64,000 nucleotides of DNA, from positions 1 through 64,000 of the forward strand of contig JBHLPI010000003.1 of NCBI GenBank assembly GCA_048939595.1. The letters run 5' to 3'. This DNA is from Hermodarchaeum sp048939595. Its GTDB lineage: Archaea > Asgardarchaeota > Hermodarchaeia > Hermodarchaeales > Hermodarchaeaceae. Below, in pieces: positions 43,838 through 52,177 of the stretch. Below the pieces are notes generated by a model. It did no database searches and was not told where the DNA came from. It worked only from the letters and a program-made list of their open reading frames with translations. Each line of letters opens with the position of its first letter. The stretch's first letter is position 1. A program made the translations under genes and the position numbers.

Positions 43838-44416
43838 TTGGACTTCTTTCTTGGAATCACTACAGCAACTTTCGTTGTTATTCTTCTAGTGATTGCATCT
43901 ATTCAGGATTACCAAACAAAAGAAGTCACTAATTGGGTTTGGCTCGTTGGACTTTTTGTTTCACCAATCACGATTATTCGTATAGCGTTCACTGGATTGT
44001 GGTTGGTTTATGGGTTTCAGATTTTGATAGCATTTATAATGGTAATATTTGGATTTCGATTTGGATTTTTAGGTGGAGCAGATGGGAAAGCGATACTAAT
44101 GATTTCTTTACTATATCCTTGGATCATTCTCGAGCCACTTTGGCTCTTAGTAGCGCCTTTGAGCATTCTACTTGGAGGATTCGTTTTGCTCGGAGTCCAC
44201 AGCCTATGGCTTATAATGCGAAACTTCTTGGTTTGGAAAAGGTTAGCAAAGTCTAGTACCATACTTCGTAAACCAGAAAGGAAGACTTATTGGCTGAACC
44301 GTTCCCTTTCTGAGCTGCACGCACAAGAAGAACAATGGAACATGGTTGAAGTTCCGTTGATCCTCTATTTCTGCATAGTATTCGTTAGTTTACTAATTCT
44401 GACCACTTTGTTGTGA
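43838..44416 (+). CDS. Prepilin/preflagellin peptidase (A24 family)
   Basis: A 192-residue integral membrane aspartic protease. The first catalytic Asp is in SIQDYQTKEVTN (about residues 21-32), the second in LGGADGKAILM (about 80-90), the archaeal GxxD-type motif. About five to six hydrophobic segments flank these. It cleaves class-III signal peptides of archaellins or pilins. TTG start. No pilin genes are in the window. Confidence 0.85.
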   Translation: MDFFLGITTATFVVILLVIASIQDYQTKEVTNWVWLVGLFVSPITIIRIAFTGLWLVYGFQILIAFIMVIFGFRFGFLGGADGKAILMISLLYPWIILEPLWLLVAPLSILLGGFVLLGVHSLWLIMRNFLVWKRLAKSSTILRKPERKTYWLNRSLSELHAQEEQWNMVEVPLILYFCIVFVSLLILTTLL

Positions 44417-44431
44417 GTTGGTTCGTAGGGA

Positions 44432-45172
44432 TTAGAGTTCGCCACCAGGCATTACGACTAGCCCAGAACTACTGATTTCAAAGGGGAACCGTTTTAGGCT
44501 ATGGCCTGTTTGCCGCATCTTTCGAACAACAAGACTGCGACGTAATTCCCGATCTTGTTCTGTTAGTGAGAGAATGATAAGGCCTTGAGCAATGAATTCT
44601 TCAACCCCATACCTGCTAAATCCAGTTGAGCCTTCTGCTACTTCAGAGGTCATGATTGATGTTGCCCCCAGCTCGCGTAAAAGACTAGATAACTTGAAAA
44701 TAGCATTTCTCACTGCAGCTATTCCTTCAAAACGGATACCGAGACCAGATACCGAATCGATGACAATGCGTCGTGCATTGATTCGCTTTGTTACTCGATA
44801 GATTTCTTGTGCAAGTGCATTGATGTCAAGTCCTGTTCGAATTGCGTGTGGTTCTGTGGTTGGTAGCCCCGCTTTACTTGAAGCCGCGTCAACGATGATG
44901 AGTTTTTCTTCTTCCTGCAATTTCTCAAAGTTCCATCCGAATCGCGTTGCTTCGTGGCGCAACTCTTTTGGTCGTTCTTCTAAGGTAACAAACACACCGT
45001 TGTCACCATATTTCATTGCACCCGAATACAGAAACTGCATGCAGAAGATTGTTTTTCCAGTGCCAGCCCCTCCTGAGACGAGCACGTTACTTCCAGGGAT
45101 GAATCCTCCATGCAGGATGCCGTCTAACCCTGGAATTCCAGTCTTCACCCTTTCCGATGTCTCAGACATCAT
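44432..45172 (-). CDS. KaiC-like single-domain ATPase
   Basis: A 246-residue RecA/KaiC ATPase. KTGIPGLDGILHGGFIPG near the N-terminus, Walker A GGAGTGKT (about residues 34-41), VFVTLEE (Walker B-associated), IVIDSVSGLG and the C-terminal strands IILSLTEQDRELRRSLVVRKMR. It is one KaiC domain, not the duplicated cyanobacterial form. It overlaps the Lrp gene by 11 nt, so the two are probably expressed together. Role unknown; it could be a signal-transduction ATPase. Confidence 0.86.
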   Translation of the reverse strand: MMSETSERVKTGIPGLDGILHGGFIPGSNVLVSGGAGTGKTIFCMQFLYSGAMKYGDNGVFVTLEERPKELRHEATRFGWNFEKLQEEEKLIIVDAASSKAGLPTTEPHAIRTGLDINALAQEIYRVTKRINARRIVIDSVSGLGIRFEGIAAVRNAIFKLSSLLRELGATSIMTSEVAEGSTGFSRYGVEEFIAQGLIILSLTEQDRELRRSLVVRKMRQTGHSLKRFPFEISSSGLVVMPGGEL

Positions 45173-45689
45173 CTTTTTCCTCCGATATGATTATAGGCAA
45201 GCCTGTGCCAATTAGGCTATCACCTTTTGTTGGTTGTTTCAAAAACCATAACTTTGCATCGACAACATCCGGGTTGTCTTTTAATCTATCAAAAATTTCT
45301 TCAAGATCCGTTGTCCGTTTACCGAGAATAATCGTAAAGATTCCGGTTTCTGTTTCATTCAGAGCAAGAAATATGACGTTCGGTCGGCTTTCAAGTTCTG
45401 CTTTAATTTTCTGGGTGTGCTCTATTGTAATATCACGTAAAATATGTCCACCAATTTCAATGAACATTACACCCGAGACAGTATAACCCAGCATCTCTTG
45501 ATCTATGCTCACAGTGAACCGTTTTATTACTCCAGCTTGCTGGAGTTTTCGAATACGAAATAGAATGGTTGTATCTGGGATGTTTTGATTCATCACTTTG
45601 GATAAGGTTCTAGCGATTTGTGTATATTTTGCTCGCCCATCATTTTGGAGTAGAGAGAGGATGTGTAAATCCTTGTCATCCAGTTTCAC
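45162..45689 (-). CDS. Lrp/AsnC-family regulator
   Basis: A 175-residue protein with an N-terminal winged helix (about 1-60; DKDLHILSLLQNDGRAKYTQIARTL, LFRIRKLQQAGVIK) and an AsnC/RAM effector domain (about 70-150). Family members respond to amino acids or small ligands. The helix-turn-helix is interrupted by an insertion (SKVMNQNIPD). It lies upstream of and overlaps the KaiC-like gene. Confidence 0.86.
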   Translation of the reverse strand: MKLDDKDLHILSLLQNDGRAKYTQIARTLSKVMNQNIPDTTILFRIRKLQQAGVIKRFTVSIDQEMLGYTVSGVMFIEIGGHILRDITIEHTQKIKAELESRPNVIFLALNETETGIFTIILGKRTTDLEEIFDRLKDNPDVVDAKLWFLKQPTKGDSLIGTGLPIIISEEKDDV

Positions 45690-45793
45690 TTAACTCCCTC
45701 GAGGATAAAATGCATAAAACGCCACTAGGAATGGTCACCTATTAAGGTTTCCTCAAAATGCTATGATATTTTAGACGAAATCCTTAATGAAAT

Positions 45794-46150
45794 TCAAGGA
45801 GGTAACATCGAATAATAATAGGTGAAATTAAATGCCAAGAACCAAATTACCAGGAAAATTAAGGCACCAGTTCCCAGACCTTTCATTAGCCCCTTCCCGT
45901 GCCCACCGATTTCTTTAGGATCCACGCCAAGAATATAGATTGGAATTAAATAGGACACTACAACCAAGATGATGCCAACAAGAAAGCCCACCCACCCCAA
46001 GAGACCCGAAAGGTTAAAGGCTAAGGCAATTGCTGCACCAATAAGGCCGAAAATGAGCCGGGTATAATAAATCAAATCTTCAGGAGTTATGCGATTACGC
46101 CAGAATTGGTTCCATGGTAATGGTTCTTCGGGAAGGGACTTTTTAGACAA
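45794..46150 (-). CDS. EMC6/Rab5ip-like membrane protein
   Basis: A 118-residue protein. A soluble N-terminus (about 25 residues) precedes three hydrophobic helices (about 30-50, 52-75, 90-112). The middle of the first helix holds TRLIFGLIGAAIALAFNLSGLLGW, and the last helix ends LAFNFTYYY. The pattern (short first helix with a polar start, a GLLGW-type turn, a charged GKG loop, an aromatic end) resembles EMC6, a subunit of the eukaryotic ER membrane protein complex, and its Rab5ip family. That match is by eye and uncertain. Its start lies 12 nt from the divergent rqcH start. Confidence 0.55.
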   Translation of the reverse strand: MSKKSLPEEPLPWNQFWRNRITPEDLIYYTRLIFGLIGAAIALAFNLSGLLGWVGFLVGIILVVVSYLIPIYILGVDPKEIGGHGKGLMKGLGTGALIFLVIWFLAFNFTYYYSMLPP

Positions 46151-46162
46151 TGGTGAGCCTCC

Positions 46163-48172
46163 GTGAATTCGAGTATGTCAGCTTCTGATGTTTTTGTGAT
46201 GCTTCGTGAAATCAAGGATATATTAATCGGGAGATGGATTCTGAATATTTATCAACTTAACGGTACGCTGCTTTTTAAATTCAGTTCTGATTCACCAAAT
46301 AAAATCTGGTTATTAATTGAGCCTGGAAAGCGAATGCACCTCACTTCACTCACTTATGAGAGGGAGGCAAAACTCCGCTCGTTTTGTAAAGCACTCCGAA
46401 CGCAGTTACGTAATCATAAAGTCTCAGACATCGAGCAACACGACTTTGATAGGGTAGTCTATCTTCGAGCAGGACCCGAAGAAAATCGTTTCACATTAGT
46501 CATCGAGCTCTTTGGGGGTGGAAATGCGATATTACTCGATCCCCAGAACAGAATAATTTCAGCAATGACCTTTCGCCGTATGAGAGACCGAGATATCGTT
46601 CGAGGAGCACCATTTCAGTTTCCACCACTCAGAGCCATGGATCCTCGTGACATTTCAAAGGAAACCTTGGATGAGATATTGGACCAATCAGATCATGACT
46701 TAATTCGCACATTAGCACGGAACTTGAATATGAGTGGAGTAACCGTTGAAGAAATACTAGCAACTGCTAAACTTGAACCAACATCAATAGCTTCAGGTCT
46801 AAATGCGAAAAAGAGGAAAACTCTCCAAATCGCATTGAAGAGATATTTCCGTACTCTAGCAAAAGAACCCTTGAGTCCACAAATTATCTTTAACGAAGCT
46901 GATGAACCTGTTCGGGTTGTTCCCCTTTCAAGTGCTGTCCATCAAAATGCGAAGACTAAGAAATTTGATAGTTTTAATGAAGCACTTGATGAGTTTTATT
47001 CTTCACACACCGAAGATAATGCGGTTGACCTTGTCGAGAATAAGTATCAACAGGAGTTGGCAAAACTCCAACGATTACGAAATCAACAACAAGAACACCT
47101 CGATACAATGCAAGCTCGTGCGGCTCAAAGCCGCGAATCTGCTAATGCGATTCACCAAAATCTCCCAATTGTTGAAGAACTTCTATCAACAATTCAAAAA
47201 GCCCGTCGACAGAATATTTCATGGCTTGAGATTTCTGAACGTCTAGAAGAAGGGAGGCGTAAGGAAATCCCCGCAGCGATGATTTTTCGGAAAGTAGATC
47301 AGCATTCAGGACGAGTTCATATTCAATTTGATGAAGTAACTGTAACAATAGATATTCGATTATCTGCAGCTGATAACGCGAATCAATTATTCCAACGCAG
47401 CAAGCAATTGGAGAAGAAAGTCAAAGGTGCAGCAATAGCAATAGAAGACACGGAAACAAAAATCGCTAAGCTTTACGAGAAACGGCAAGAAGAATTGATA
47501 CAAGTAGCCACGGAGAAACCAGTTCTCCGGCGAAAGAAGCATTGGTATGAAAAGTTCCGGTGGTTTCGAACATCAAATGGCACACTCGTTTTGGGAGGCC
47601 GCGATGCAGGAAGTAATCAGCAATTAATCCGCAAATATCTTGAAGACTCCGATTTATTTTTCCACGCAGATTTTGCGGGAGCTCCTATCGTAATTGTAAA
47701 AACTGAAAGGCAAAAAATCACAGAGCTTGAGTTACAGGAGATTGCGTCTTTTGCTGTCAGTTATTCACGTGCGTGGAAAGCAGGATGGAGTACAGCGGAT
47801 ACATATTGGGTTAGCAGTGACCAAGTCTCTTTAAGCGCACCGTCCGGAGAGTTTCTTCCAAAGGGTTCGGTTATGGTTCGTGGGGAAAGAAACTATGTTC
47901 GGAATGCACCAGTAGGTATTGCCGTGGGCGTTGTGGTTGAAGATGATTTTCCAATTATAATTGCGGGTCCTGAGTCATCAATTCAAAGGCAGACAGATGT
48001 GTTTACGAAGTTGATTCCTGGAAAAATGAAGGTTTCAGATGCCGCGAAGCGTTTACGTAAGCAGTTTGCGGATCAGGTCTCTGAGTCGATAAAAGCAGAA
48101 GTTCAGGCTTTGAGTATTGATGAAATTATCGCTGTATTGCCTCCTGGTTCCGTCGACTTTGTAAGCGAATAA
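46163..48172 (+). CDS. rqcH: Ribosome-associated quality control protein RqcH (NFACT family)
   Basis: A 669-residue NFACT protein. The NFACT-N domain (1-210) keeps the Asp-Arg pair of Rqc2/RqcH (Asp96-Arg97 in DFDRVVYL). Two helix-hairpin and coiled-coil regions follow (about 285-455). The NFACT-R domain is at about 500-600 (KHWYEKFRWFRTSNG, VLGGRDAGSNQQLI). RqcH binds obstructed large ribosomal subunits and directs alanine-tail addition. GTG 46163 or ATG 46175 may be the start. It diverges from the EMC6-like gene. Confidence 0.92.
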   Translation: MNSSMSASDVFVMLREIKDILIGRWILNIYQLNGTLLFKFSSDSPNKIWLLIEPGKRMHLTSLTYEREAKLRSFCKALRTQLRNHKVSDIEQHDFDRVVYLRAGPEENRFTLVIELFGGGNAILLDPQNRIISAMTFRRMRDRDIVRGAPFQFPPLRAMDPRDISKETLDEILDQSDHDLIRTLARNLNMSGVTVEEILATAKLEPTSIASGLNAKKRKTLQIALKRYFRTLAKEPLSPQIIFNEADEPVRVVPLSSAVHQNAKTKKFDSFNEALDEFYSSHTEDNAVDLVENKYQQELAKLQRLRNQQQEHLDTMQARAAQSRESANAIHQNLPIVEELLSTIQKARRQNISWLEISERLEEGRRKEIPAAMIFRKVDQHSGRVHIQFDEVTVTIDIRLSAADNANQLFQRSKQLEKKVKGAAIAIEDTETKIAKLYEKRQEELIQVATEKPVLRRKKHWYEKFRWFRTSNGTLVLGGRDAGSNQQLIRKYLEDSDLFFHADFAGAPIVIVKTERQKITELELQEIASFAVSYSRAWKAGWSTADTYWVSSDQVSLSAPSGEFLPKGSVMVRGERNYVRNAPVGIAVGVVVEDDFPIIIAGPESSIQRQTDVFTKLIPGKMKVSDAAKRLRKQFADQVSESIKAEVQALSIDEIIAVLPPGSVDFVSE

Positions 48173-48253
48173 ATAACCAAATTTATACATCAAATGTAAG
48201 AGCCAAACTATTTTGAAGTGAATTATTGAATATAATATTCAAAGGTGAGATAG

Positions 48254-49063
48254 GTGCAAGTAGAGAAAGTTATGGCTACTCCAGTAAAGACCATCGATAA
48301 GGATCAAACAGTACCTGTCGCGTTAGAAATTATGGAGAAATTAGGTATATCCGCGATTCCGGTAACCGAAGAAAATAGGCTAATCGGATTAATCACAGAA
48401 CTGGATATAGTTGATCGATTAGGATCCACACGTGCTGGAAAATTATCACCAGCGAGTATCCACATCAGCTCAGTTATGGAGTTAAACCCCGAAGTTGTTG
48501 AACCAACAACAGATATGTTTGAAGCAGCTAAGAGGCTCTTCAAGCGTAAGGAGAGAGCCTTAACAGTGGTAGAAGACAACGAGATTGTTGGAATAATTAC
48601 AAATACCCATTTCGTTCGGCAATGTCAGGAGATTGACAATATTAGTGTAGGTGATCTCCAACTAGAAAAACCAATTAGCGTAGCGCTATCTGATCGCGTA
48701 GTTCATGCTCGTCAGGTTTTATTAGCTGAGAACTTACCAGGGTTACCTGTTTTTGACGAAGGAAATGTAGTAGGATTAGTTACAAAGAAACGTTTAGCCC
48801 TTGGATTTGCGGCATTTCGACGCGAAATCCCTGCAAAGTATCAAAGTACGAGATTACGCGATTTTCTAGTTTCCAACATTCTTACTCGAACTGAGCAAAC
48901 AACAAGACCTTCCATGAAAGTTAGTGAAGCAGCTGACCTGCTTCTTCGAGAGCACCAACATCTTTTACCCGTTATGAAAAAAGAACAAATGGAGAATATT
49001 CTGATTAGACGTAATCTCGTCCAATTGGTAGCTAATCGATTTATCCCTCAGAATAAAACCTGA
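48254..49063 (+). CDS. Protein with four CBS domains
   Basis: A 269-residue protein made of two CBS pairs. Each repeat shows the pattern VMATPVKTI / GISAIPVTE / LIGLITE, VMELNPEVV / ALTVVED / VGIITN, PISVALSD / GLPVFDE / VGLVTKK, and a weaker fourth (about 205-265). CBS pairs bind adenosine ligands (AMP, ATP, SAM). No catalytic partner is fused. GTG start with AGGTGA upstream. Followed by AMMECR1 with a 5-nt gap. Confidence 0.88.
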   Translation: MQVEKVMATPVKTIDKDQTVPVALEIMEKLGISAIPVTEENRLIGLITELDIVDRLGSTRAGKLSPASIHISSVMELNPEVVEPTTDMFEAAKRLFKRKERALTVVEDNEIVGIITNTHFVRQCQEIDNISVGDLQLEKPISVALSDRVVHARQVLLAENLPGLPVFDEGNVVGLVTKKRLALGFAAFRREIPAKYQSTRLRDFLVSNILTRTEQTTRPSMKVSEAADLLLREHQHLLPVMKKEQMENILIRRNLVQLVANRFIPQNKT

Positions 49064-49083
49064 GCCATTTGGAGGCTCATGAA

Positions 49084-49734
49084 TTGTCACGACTACTCAG
49101 TTTGGAGGAAGGAATCACCCTTACTCAATTTGCTAGAAGCGTGATTGAAAGCTTTATTCGAACAAAGCAACCCGCGCCTCTTTCAGAAAATCTAACAGAA
49201 ACTTTACTTGAACCTCGTGGCGTCTTTGTTACATTAAAAAGGCGTAGGTCAATTAACAAAGCAGAATGGGATTTAAGAGGATGTATTGGCCATTTGCAGC
49301 CGAGCCCAGGTAGTTACCAACAGTCATTATCACTTATCGAGGCAACTCAACGGGCTGCATTGGGCTCTGCCTTTGATGACCCAAGGTTCCCTTCTGTTCA
49401 GGAGTATGAACTCAACTCAATCTTGGTTGAAGTCAGCGTTCTAACGCAACCTGAAGAAATTATTTCTGAAGATCGAACAAAACTTTCGAAACATGTTAAC
49501 GTTGGGAAAGATGGGCTAATCATCCATGGAAAGGGCTGGCATCGAGGGCTGCTTCTTCCGCAAGTGGCGCCAGAGCAAGGTTGGAATGCTGAGGAGTTTT
49601 TACAAGGTTGTTGTCAGAAAGCAGGATTACCACCTTCCTGTTTTCTAGACTTAGATGTTAGAATTTTCAAGTTTCAAGCACAGATTTTTGCGGAGACCTC
49701 ACCTAACGGCGAAATCATAGAACGAAAATTGTAG
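49084..49734 (+). CDS. AMMECR1 domain protein
   Basis: About 216 residues. The TTG at 49084 is preferred because GGAGG (49071-49075) lies 8 nt upstream; an in-frame TTG at 49069 overlaps that site. The diagnostic LRGCIGHL (about residues 63-70) is present, plus FDDPRFPSV and VGKDGLIIHGKGWHRGLLLPQVAPEQGW (about 135-165). AMMECR1 proteins are linked with MEMO and a radical-SAM protein across prokaryotes; the chemistry is not defined. Here a MEMO gene lies 5 kb downstream. Confidence 0.92.
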   Translation: MSRLLSLEEGITLTQFARSVIESFIRTKQPAPLSENLTETLLEPRGVFVTLKRRRSINKAEWDLRGCIGHLQPSPGSYQQSLSLIEATQRAALGSAFDDPRFPSVQEYELNSILVEVSVLTQPEEIISEDRTKLSKHVNVGKDGLIIHGKGWHRGLLLPQVAPEQGWNAEEFLQGCCQKAGLPPSCFLDLDVRIFKFQAQIFAETSPNGEIIERKL

Positions 49735-49735
49735 A

Positions 49736-50191
49736 TTATTTTGATTCTGATAATAGTGGCGGAGTGTTGTTGACTTCATCTAAGATCATGAGCGTGTTAA
49801 TACTCGTGATATCAGAGATTTTTGAAAGTGATTTATGTAAGAGTGTGGTAAAATCAGAAACTCCGCTTGCTAATAGTCGTACAACCAAATCAACATTACC
49901 AGCAGTTTTAGTGATAGACAAAATCTGAGGAATCTTTTGAAGTTGCCTTGTAACAGTTTCAGCTTTACCATGTTCAGTGCGGATAAGAAGTAAAGATTGG
50001 ATTGGCCACCCGATTTTTACCCAGTCAAGTTCAGCTCCAAGCTTTGTAATTATCCCTCGGGAAATAAGACTGTTAATTCGATTTCGTGCGGCAGTTGCAC
50101 TAAGACTAACACTACGTCCAAGCTCAGAGAATGATATTCTAGAATTAGATTGAAGAACCTGGAGAATCTGTAAATCCACTTCGTCTAACAT
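49736..50191 (-). CDS. Lrp/AsnC-family regulator
   Basis: A 151-residue protein with the Lrp winged helix (VDLQILQVLQSNSRISFSELGRSVSLSATAARNRINSLISRGII, about 5-48) and a RAM domain (about 60-140). It is single, convergent with AMMECR1 (1-nt gap) and divergent from cca. The ligand is unknown; IorAB just downstream suggests an aromatic amino acid, a guess from context only. Confidence 0.88.
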   Translation of the reverse strand: MLDEVDLQILQVLQSNSRISFSELGRSVSLSATAARNRINSLISRGIITKLGAELDWVKIGWPIQSLLLIRTEHGKAETVTRQLQKIPQILSITKTAGNVDLVVRLLASGVSDFTTLLHKSLSKISDITSINTLMILDEVNNTPPLLSESK

Positions 50192-50261
50192 GGAGAAGGG
50201 CTCCCTTGAAATAGGGCTTAGGCTTCATGACTTAAAAGCCTAGTCGCCAACAAACCAATAG

Positions 50262-51686
50262 ATGTCTATCCTCGACAAAATTCGCATTCAAAGTCTAGGT
50301 CAAATCCGACCAACCAAGTCTGATGTGAAAAAGGCATACACTGTTTTTAATAAAGTGCGTCATACTTTACGCCAAGAAACTGAAACAAAGAAAATCGAAG
50401 TCACATTTATTGAGCTAGAGGGCTCAGCCGGACGAAAACAAACTCAGCTTAAAGGGCAGAATGAACTTGATGTATTCGTAGGATTACCAGTAGCAAATTT
50501 ATCGAAATCAACAACAAAGAAGAGTTTCCCTAAATCTGTAATCAGAAGATACTTGAAAACAATGGTAGAGACAATCGCGCTTCCCGCGATGAAACGAATA
50601 CAACCATCAGAAATTCAGGTCGCATACGCAGAACATCCATACCTTATTTCGCAAATTGGAGATTACAGGGTCGACGTTGTGTTCTGTTTCGATTTAACCC
50701 AAGAATATATCCTCAAAAATGGCCCAATCACTGCTGTCGATCGTACACCACATCATTCAAAATTCGTTCAAAAACACCTAACCACAAATCAACGCGATGA
50801 AGTACGCCTTCTAAAAGCCTTTTTTCAATCAGTGTTTGCTTATGGAGATTCAAGCCCGGTAGGAAGAAGTGGATTTACAGGTTTCAGTACAGAAATGCTA
50901 ATCTTTCACATGAAATCACTTGAATTTGCTTTAGAATACTTAACACACCATATCCCGCAACCGCTTGATTATTTCAATCGAACGCCTAAAGTTATCCAAC
51001 AGCAATTTCCACAGGATTTCTTTTTTATCTCAGACCCGATTGATCCTAACCGAAACATCGTATCAAGTGTTTCACATCGCGCATATCGGTATACAACACA
51101 GAGGGCAAAAGAATTTCTCAAAACTCCATCATTGAATGTCTTTGAAAGAAAGCCTGTACCAATTTTATCAAATACAGAAATGAAGCAGTTTGAACCAAAT
51201 TACTTCGTAATTGAGTTTGAGGATCTGACAGGGTGGCATTACACAAAGACTCGTGATAAACTTTACAGGCTTTTTGCTAAGCTTTCAAAATTCCTAAAAA
51301 ATGAACCAACAGGAGAACCACGATTTGGAGGAGTAATCTTCGAGGAGCTTTTCCAGAAGAATGTCTTTGCGGTGGCACTCTTTATTGAGAAAATTCAGAT
51401 AAGTCAGTCGTATACAAGGGCAGGACCTCCTGAGAACTACGTTGAGGGTTGTAAACAATTTCTAAAGAGACATCCCCGTGCAATTTTGAAAAACGGTCGT
51501 TATTATATAACTGTCAGTAGAGAATTCACGGACGCCGATAAGGCAATCCGCGATTTTCTCCTTAAGAATCAAATCTCTCCTAGGGTTCGGATTATCGAAA
51601 TCAGTAGAAATGGATCCTTAAATCTTGGAAAACAGGCTCTATGGATTCTTATTCATGCTGTACAGCCATTTTCTAAACTTGACTAG
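50262..51686 (+). CDS. cca: CCA-adding tRNA nucleotidyltransferase (archaeal class I)
   Basis: A 474-residue enzyme of archaeal CCA length. The nucleotidyltransferase active site appears as EGSAGRKQTQLKGQNELDVFV (Glu-x-Asp pair, about residues 52-72) and YRVDVVFCF (third Asp, about 140). AVDRTPHHSKFV and GRSGFTGFSTEMLI (about 205-218) match the family's central domain. It adds CCA to tRNA 3' ends. The window's tRNA-Ile encodes its own CCA, so the enzyme may serve mainly for repair there. Confidence 0.94.
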   Translation: MSILDKIRIQSLGQIRPTKSDVKKAYTVFNKVRHTLRQETETKKIEVTFIELEGSAGRKQTQLKGQNELDVFVGLPVANLSKSTTKKSFPKSVIRRYLKTMVETIALPAMKRIQPSEIQVAYAEHPYLISQIGDYRVDVVFCFDLTQEYILKNGPITAVDRTPHHSKFVQKHLTTNQRDEVRLLKAFFQSVFAYGDSSPVGRSGFTGFSTEMLIFHMKSLEFALEYLTHHIPQPLDYFNRTPKVIQQQFPQDFFFISDPIDPNRNIVSSVSHRAYRYTTQRAKEFLKTPSLNVFERKPVPILSNTEMKQFEPNYFVIEFEDLTGWHYTKTRDKLYRLFAKLSKFLKNEPTGEPRFGGVIFEELFQKNVFAVALFIEKIQISQSYTRAGPPENYVEGCKQFLKRHPRAILKNGRYYITVSREFTDADKAIRDFLLKNQISPRVRIIEISRNGSLNLGKQALWILIHAVQPFSKLD

Positions 51687-51702
51687 ATTTGCCAATCAAA
51701 AA

Positions 51703-52095
51703 TTAAGAACTACTTCGGACTTCAAAAACGTGAATGGTCTGTTCAGTTTTCTTTTGAAGAGGAGCTTCAAAGAATGCAACCATGTCATCTCCACTTCTTT
51801 TCGAAAGCTCCTTGTTATTTAAGGCAACTAGCCTAATAGCACCATATGCATACTCAAAGAGACCCATAACCGAAGAGATATGATTATCTGGGCTTATTAA
51901 CCCGACAACAAAATATTTTGATGGAAGTTTATTAACACCATCGGGAGATTTAACCTGAAATGGCACCGTATGAATTTGTGATATCTCCTTCAATTCATTG
52001 ATGTATCTTGGGCGAATCATTAGTGCTCCAGTTTTATCGAGTACATCACAAAAATGGAGTTCTTTTGATTTAAGGATAATACGCCATTTGCCCAC
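51703..52095 (-). CDS. Hypothetical protein, no family recognised
   Basis: A 130-residue protein with a GTG start. Mixed hydrophobic and charged segments suggest a small alpha/beta fold: KELHFCDVLDKTGALMIRP near the start, KYFVVGLISPDNH centrally (about 60-73), a FFEAPLQKK segment near the end. No zinc or catalytic motif stands out. It is convergent with cca (16-nt gap). Coding potential is plausible but unproven. Confidence 0.5.
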   Translation of the reverse strand: MGKWRIILKSKELHFCDVLDKTGALMIRPRYINELKEISQIHTVPFQVKSPDGVNKLPSKYFVVGLISPDNHISSVMGLFEYAYGAIRLVALNNKELSKRSGDDMVAFFEAPLQKKTEQTIHVFEVRSSS

Positions 52096-52116
52096 TAAAC
52101 GCCACCCACTTTTTTA

Positions 52117-52124
52117 CTATAAAT
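52117..52124 (+). promoter_or_regulatory. Candidate TATA box of iorA
   Basis: CTATAAAT about 54-70 nt upstream of the candidate iorA starts; the expected transcript start near 52148 falls just before the palindromes at 52154-52177. Confidence 0.5.
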
Positions 52125-52153
52125 CAAAAACTGTAAAATAGTGTATTATTGCT

Positions 52154-52177
52154 CCGTTTAAACGGTTTGGCAAACCG
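52154..52177. promoter_or_regulatory. Two overlapping palindromes before iorA (operator candidate)
   Basis: CCGTTTAAACGG at 52154-52165 is a perfect 12-nt palindrome. CGGTTTG-G-CAAACCG at 52163-52177 is a second inverted repeat with one central base, sharing three bases with the first. They end at the base before the GTG at 52178. Placement at the expected transcript start suits repressor binding. Confidence 0.55.
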
